Source of the DNA: an uncultured Actinomycetes bacterium
GTDB lineage: Bacteria; Actinomycetota; Coriobacteriia; Coriobacteriales; RUG844
Assembly: GCA_900313875.1 (NCBI GenBank)
Contig: OMSY01000104.1
Location: forward strand, 1 to 7,068
Length of the DNA: 7,068 nt
Direction of reading: 5' to 3'
Positions 5,925 to 7,068 of this stretch are shown piece after piece. A program made the position numbers and the translations under genes. The notes under the pieces were generated by a model. It saw only the letters and a program-made list of their open reading frames with translations, was not told the origin of the DNA and made no database searches. How positions within the stretch are numbered: the first letter of the stretch is position 1; each line of letters opens with the position of its first letter.

Positions 5925-6835
5925 TGGTATATCGAGCAACCAGCATCCTGAAGGACCAGGGTGGGGATGGTCGTTTCGTCCGCGATGGCCGTGAGCTGAT
6001 GGCAGCCAACCTGTACCGGCCATGGCCTGCACGCATCACCTCCATCGACGAGCTGACCGCGCATGAGAAGCTCTTCGAGTTCCGTCTCATCGACCCTCAT
6101 ATCCGCGAGGCGTTCACGTTCGAGTGCGGGCAGTTCGTCGAGCTTTCGATCTTCGGGGTGGGCGAGGCACCGATCTCCATCTCGAGCGCACCTTCCAAGC
6201 AGGGGTTCATCCAGTTGTGCGTCCGTCGCGCGGGTACGGTGACCACGGCGCTCCACGACAAGCAGTGCGGCGACATCGTGGGCATCCGCGGTCCGTTCGG
6301 GAGGGGGTTTCCCTTCGAGGAGATGAAGGGCCATGACCTGCTCCTCGTGGCCGGCGGTCTCGGCATCGCTCCCCTGAAGTCGCTCATCAACCATGTTCAT
6401 GACGAGCGCAGCGAGTTCGGCAAGGTCACCATCCTGTATGGATCGCGCTCGCCTGCCGATGTCATGTTCCGCAAGGAATTCGAGATGTGGCGGCACCGCA
6501 AGGACTTCAACCTGGTCCTGACCGTCGATGGCGTCGGGGAAGGTGAGGATTGGGACGGCGAGGTCGGCCGTGTGACCGATCACTTCGACAAGGTCGATAT
6601 CGATGCATCCGAGGCCTACGGTGCCATCGTCGGGCCTCCTCCCATGTACCGCTCGGTCGTCGAGCTCATGCGCGAGCTCGGGTTGTCCAACGACCATATC
6701 TACGTCTCCTTCGAGCGCAACATGCGCTGTGGCATGGGCAAATGCGGTCACTGCATGGTCGGGCATCAGTACGTCTGCATCGATGGCCCGGTGTTCAACT
6801 ATTGGGAAGCCGTCAACATCCAGGGGGCGATGTAG
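5924..6835 (+). CDS. hydG: Group 3b [NiFe] hydrogenase gamma subunit, FAD/NAD(P)-binding reductase
   Basis: This 303-residue flavoprotein exchanges electrons with NAD(P)H. Seen: a ferredoxin-reductase-like FAD domain with APISISS (82-88) in place of RxYS and RGPFGRGF (122-129). The nucleotide-binding domain has GGLGIAPL (144-151), LYGSRSP (171-177) and GPPPMY (237-242). The C-terminal 2Fe-2S site is C269-x4-C274-x2-C277-x7-C285, as in the PyrK/HydG/AsrB family. The ATG at 5924 overlaps the upstream stop codon, and GGAAAGG (5907-5913) lies 10 nt before it. A longer in-frame start at 5771 is rejected because it runs inside hydB. The small-subunit gene begins on the base after its TAG. This HydG is the hydrogenase gamma subunit, not the [FeFe]-hydrogenase maturase of the same name. 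AsrB is the alternative by similarity alone; context argues against it. Confidence 0.87.
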   Translation: MVYRATSILKDQGGDGRFVRDGRELMAANLYRPWPARITSIDELTAHEKLFEFRLIDPHIREAFTFECGQFVELSIFGVGEAPISISSAPSKQGFIQLCVRRAGTVTTALHDKQCGDIVGIRGPFGRGFPFEEMKGHDLLLVAGGLGIAPLKSLINHVHDERSEFGKVTILYGSRSPADVMFRKEFEMWRHRKDFNLVLTVDGVGEGEDWDGEVGRVTDHFDKVDIDASEAYGAIVGPPPMYRSVVELMRELGLSNDHIYVSFERNMRCGMGKCGHCMVGHQYVCIDGPVFNYWEAVNIQGAM

Positions 6836-7068
6836 ATGGGCAAGACGATCTTCGGGCTCAACCTCGCCAACACCAATCCCAGCATCGACATCGTGCGCCC
6901 ACCTGCCCGCGTCGCCATATTCGGCCTTGCGAGCGACTATGGCTGCCAGCTCCAGATCACCAACGTGGAGGAGCATCTCCTCGAGGTGCTCGGTATGTTC
7001 GAGCTGGTCTACTGGCAGCTCGTGTCGAGCCAGCATGTTCCCGATGATTACGACATCGCCGTCGTCGA
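6836..7068 (+). CDS. hydD: Group 3b [NiFe] hydrogenase delta (small) subunit, N-terminal part
   Basis: The first 77 residues are visible; the gene runs off the right edge (family length is usually about 250-290). Seen: the ATG directly follows the hydG stop with no gap, and GGGGG (6823-6827) lies 8 nt upstream. Residues 26-47 (VAIFGLASDYGCQLQITNVEEH) read, in part, as the N-terminal beta strand and proximal-cluster loop of hydrogenase small subunits and the 20-kDa NADH dehydrogenase family. The loop normally has CxxC (SCYGC or GCxGC); here it is SDYGC, with Asp34 for the first Cys and Cys37 kept. Role: carries the 4Fe-4S cluster next to the NiFe site. The large subunit gene (hydA) is expected next. 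Assignment rests on this loop plus operon order beta-gamma-delta. Confidence 0.82.
   Translation, partial: MGKTIFGLNLANTNPSIDIVRPPARVAIFGLASDYGCQLQITNVEEHLLEVLGMFELVYWQLVSSQHVPDDYDIAVV

Noticed and set aside
4818..6835. Anaerobic sulfite reductase asrAB
   Set aside because: HydB/HydG and AsrA/AsrB are similar, but the next gene is a hydrogenase small subunit, not a siroheme sulfite reductase.
5726..7036. 436-codon minus-strand open frame over the hydrogenase genes
   Set aside because: It is antisense to hydB, hydG and hydD, which have complete cluster and nucleotide-binding motifs. The composition (His, Asp, Glu, Leu-rich) is that of a shadow frame.

Overview
This high-GC window reads as chromosomal DNA from an anaerobic actinobacterium. 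The class Coriobacteriia (Olsenella/Atopobium/Collinsella-like) is my best guess. The basis is base composition, protein style (acidic, G/C-ending codons), an EF-G paralogue of the FusA2 type and an NAD(P)-linked hydrogenase operon. The lineage is an inference. No mobile element, tRNA, rRNA or CRISPR array is visible.

Layout. Positions 1-2003 (minus strand) hold nearly all of an EF-G-like translational GTPase; its C-terminus lies beyond the left edge. Positions 2004-2426 are a divergent regulatory region with -10-like boxes on both strands, an 11-bp palindrome, a 24-nt inverted repeat touching a TATAAT box and a strong 34-nt hairpin just before the next ribosome-binding site. From 2427 every gene is on the plus strand. 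A cytoplasmic cyclophilin (2427-2903) is followed after 34 nt by a membrane-anchored TPR protein (2938-4224). Next comes nucleoside diphosphate kinase (4297-4710) with a probable intrinsic terminator after it. The last block starts at 4818 and is a tightly packed operon for a group 3b-type (sulfhydrogenase-like) [NiFe] hydrogenase: beta iron-sulfur subunit, gamma flavin/NAD(P)/2Fe-2S subunit, and the start of the delta small subunit, cut by the right edge.

How the genes work together. The hydrogenase genes should form an electron chain: NAD(P)H binds the gamma subunit (FAD, 2Fe-2S), electrons pass through the clusters of beta and delta, and reach the NiFe subunit expected just downstream. This would let a fermenter balance NAD(P)H against H2. 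The left part is translation, folding and nucleotide housekeeping, with an uncharacterised TPR membrane protein linked to the cyclophilin.

Most notable: the EF-G-like protein has lost the G3 histidine (DTPGN) and the G4 lysine (NMLD), while residues corresponding to the translocation-critical tip of domain IV remain. The hydrogenase delta subunit has Asp where the first proximal-cluster Cys is normally found. I did not find a clearly unprecedented system. The best leads are these substitutions and the structured intergenic elements.
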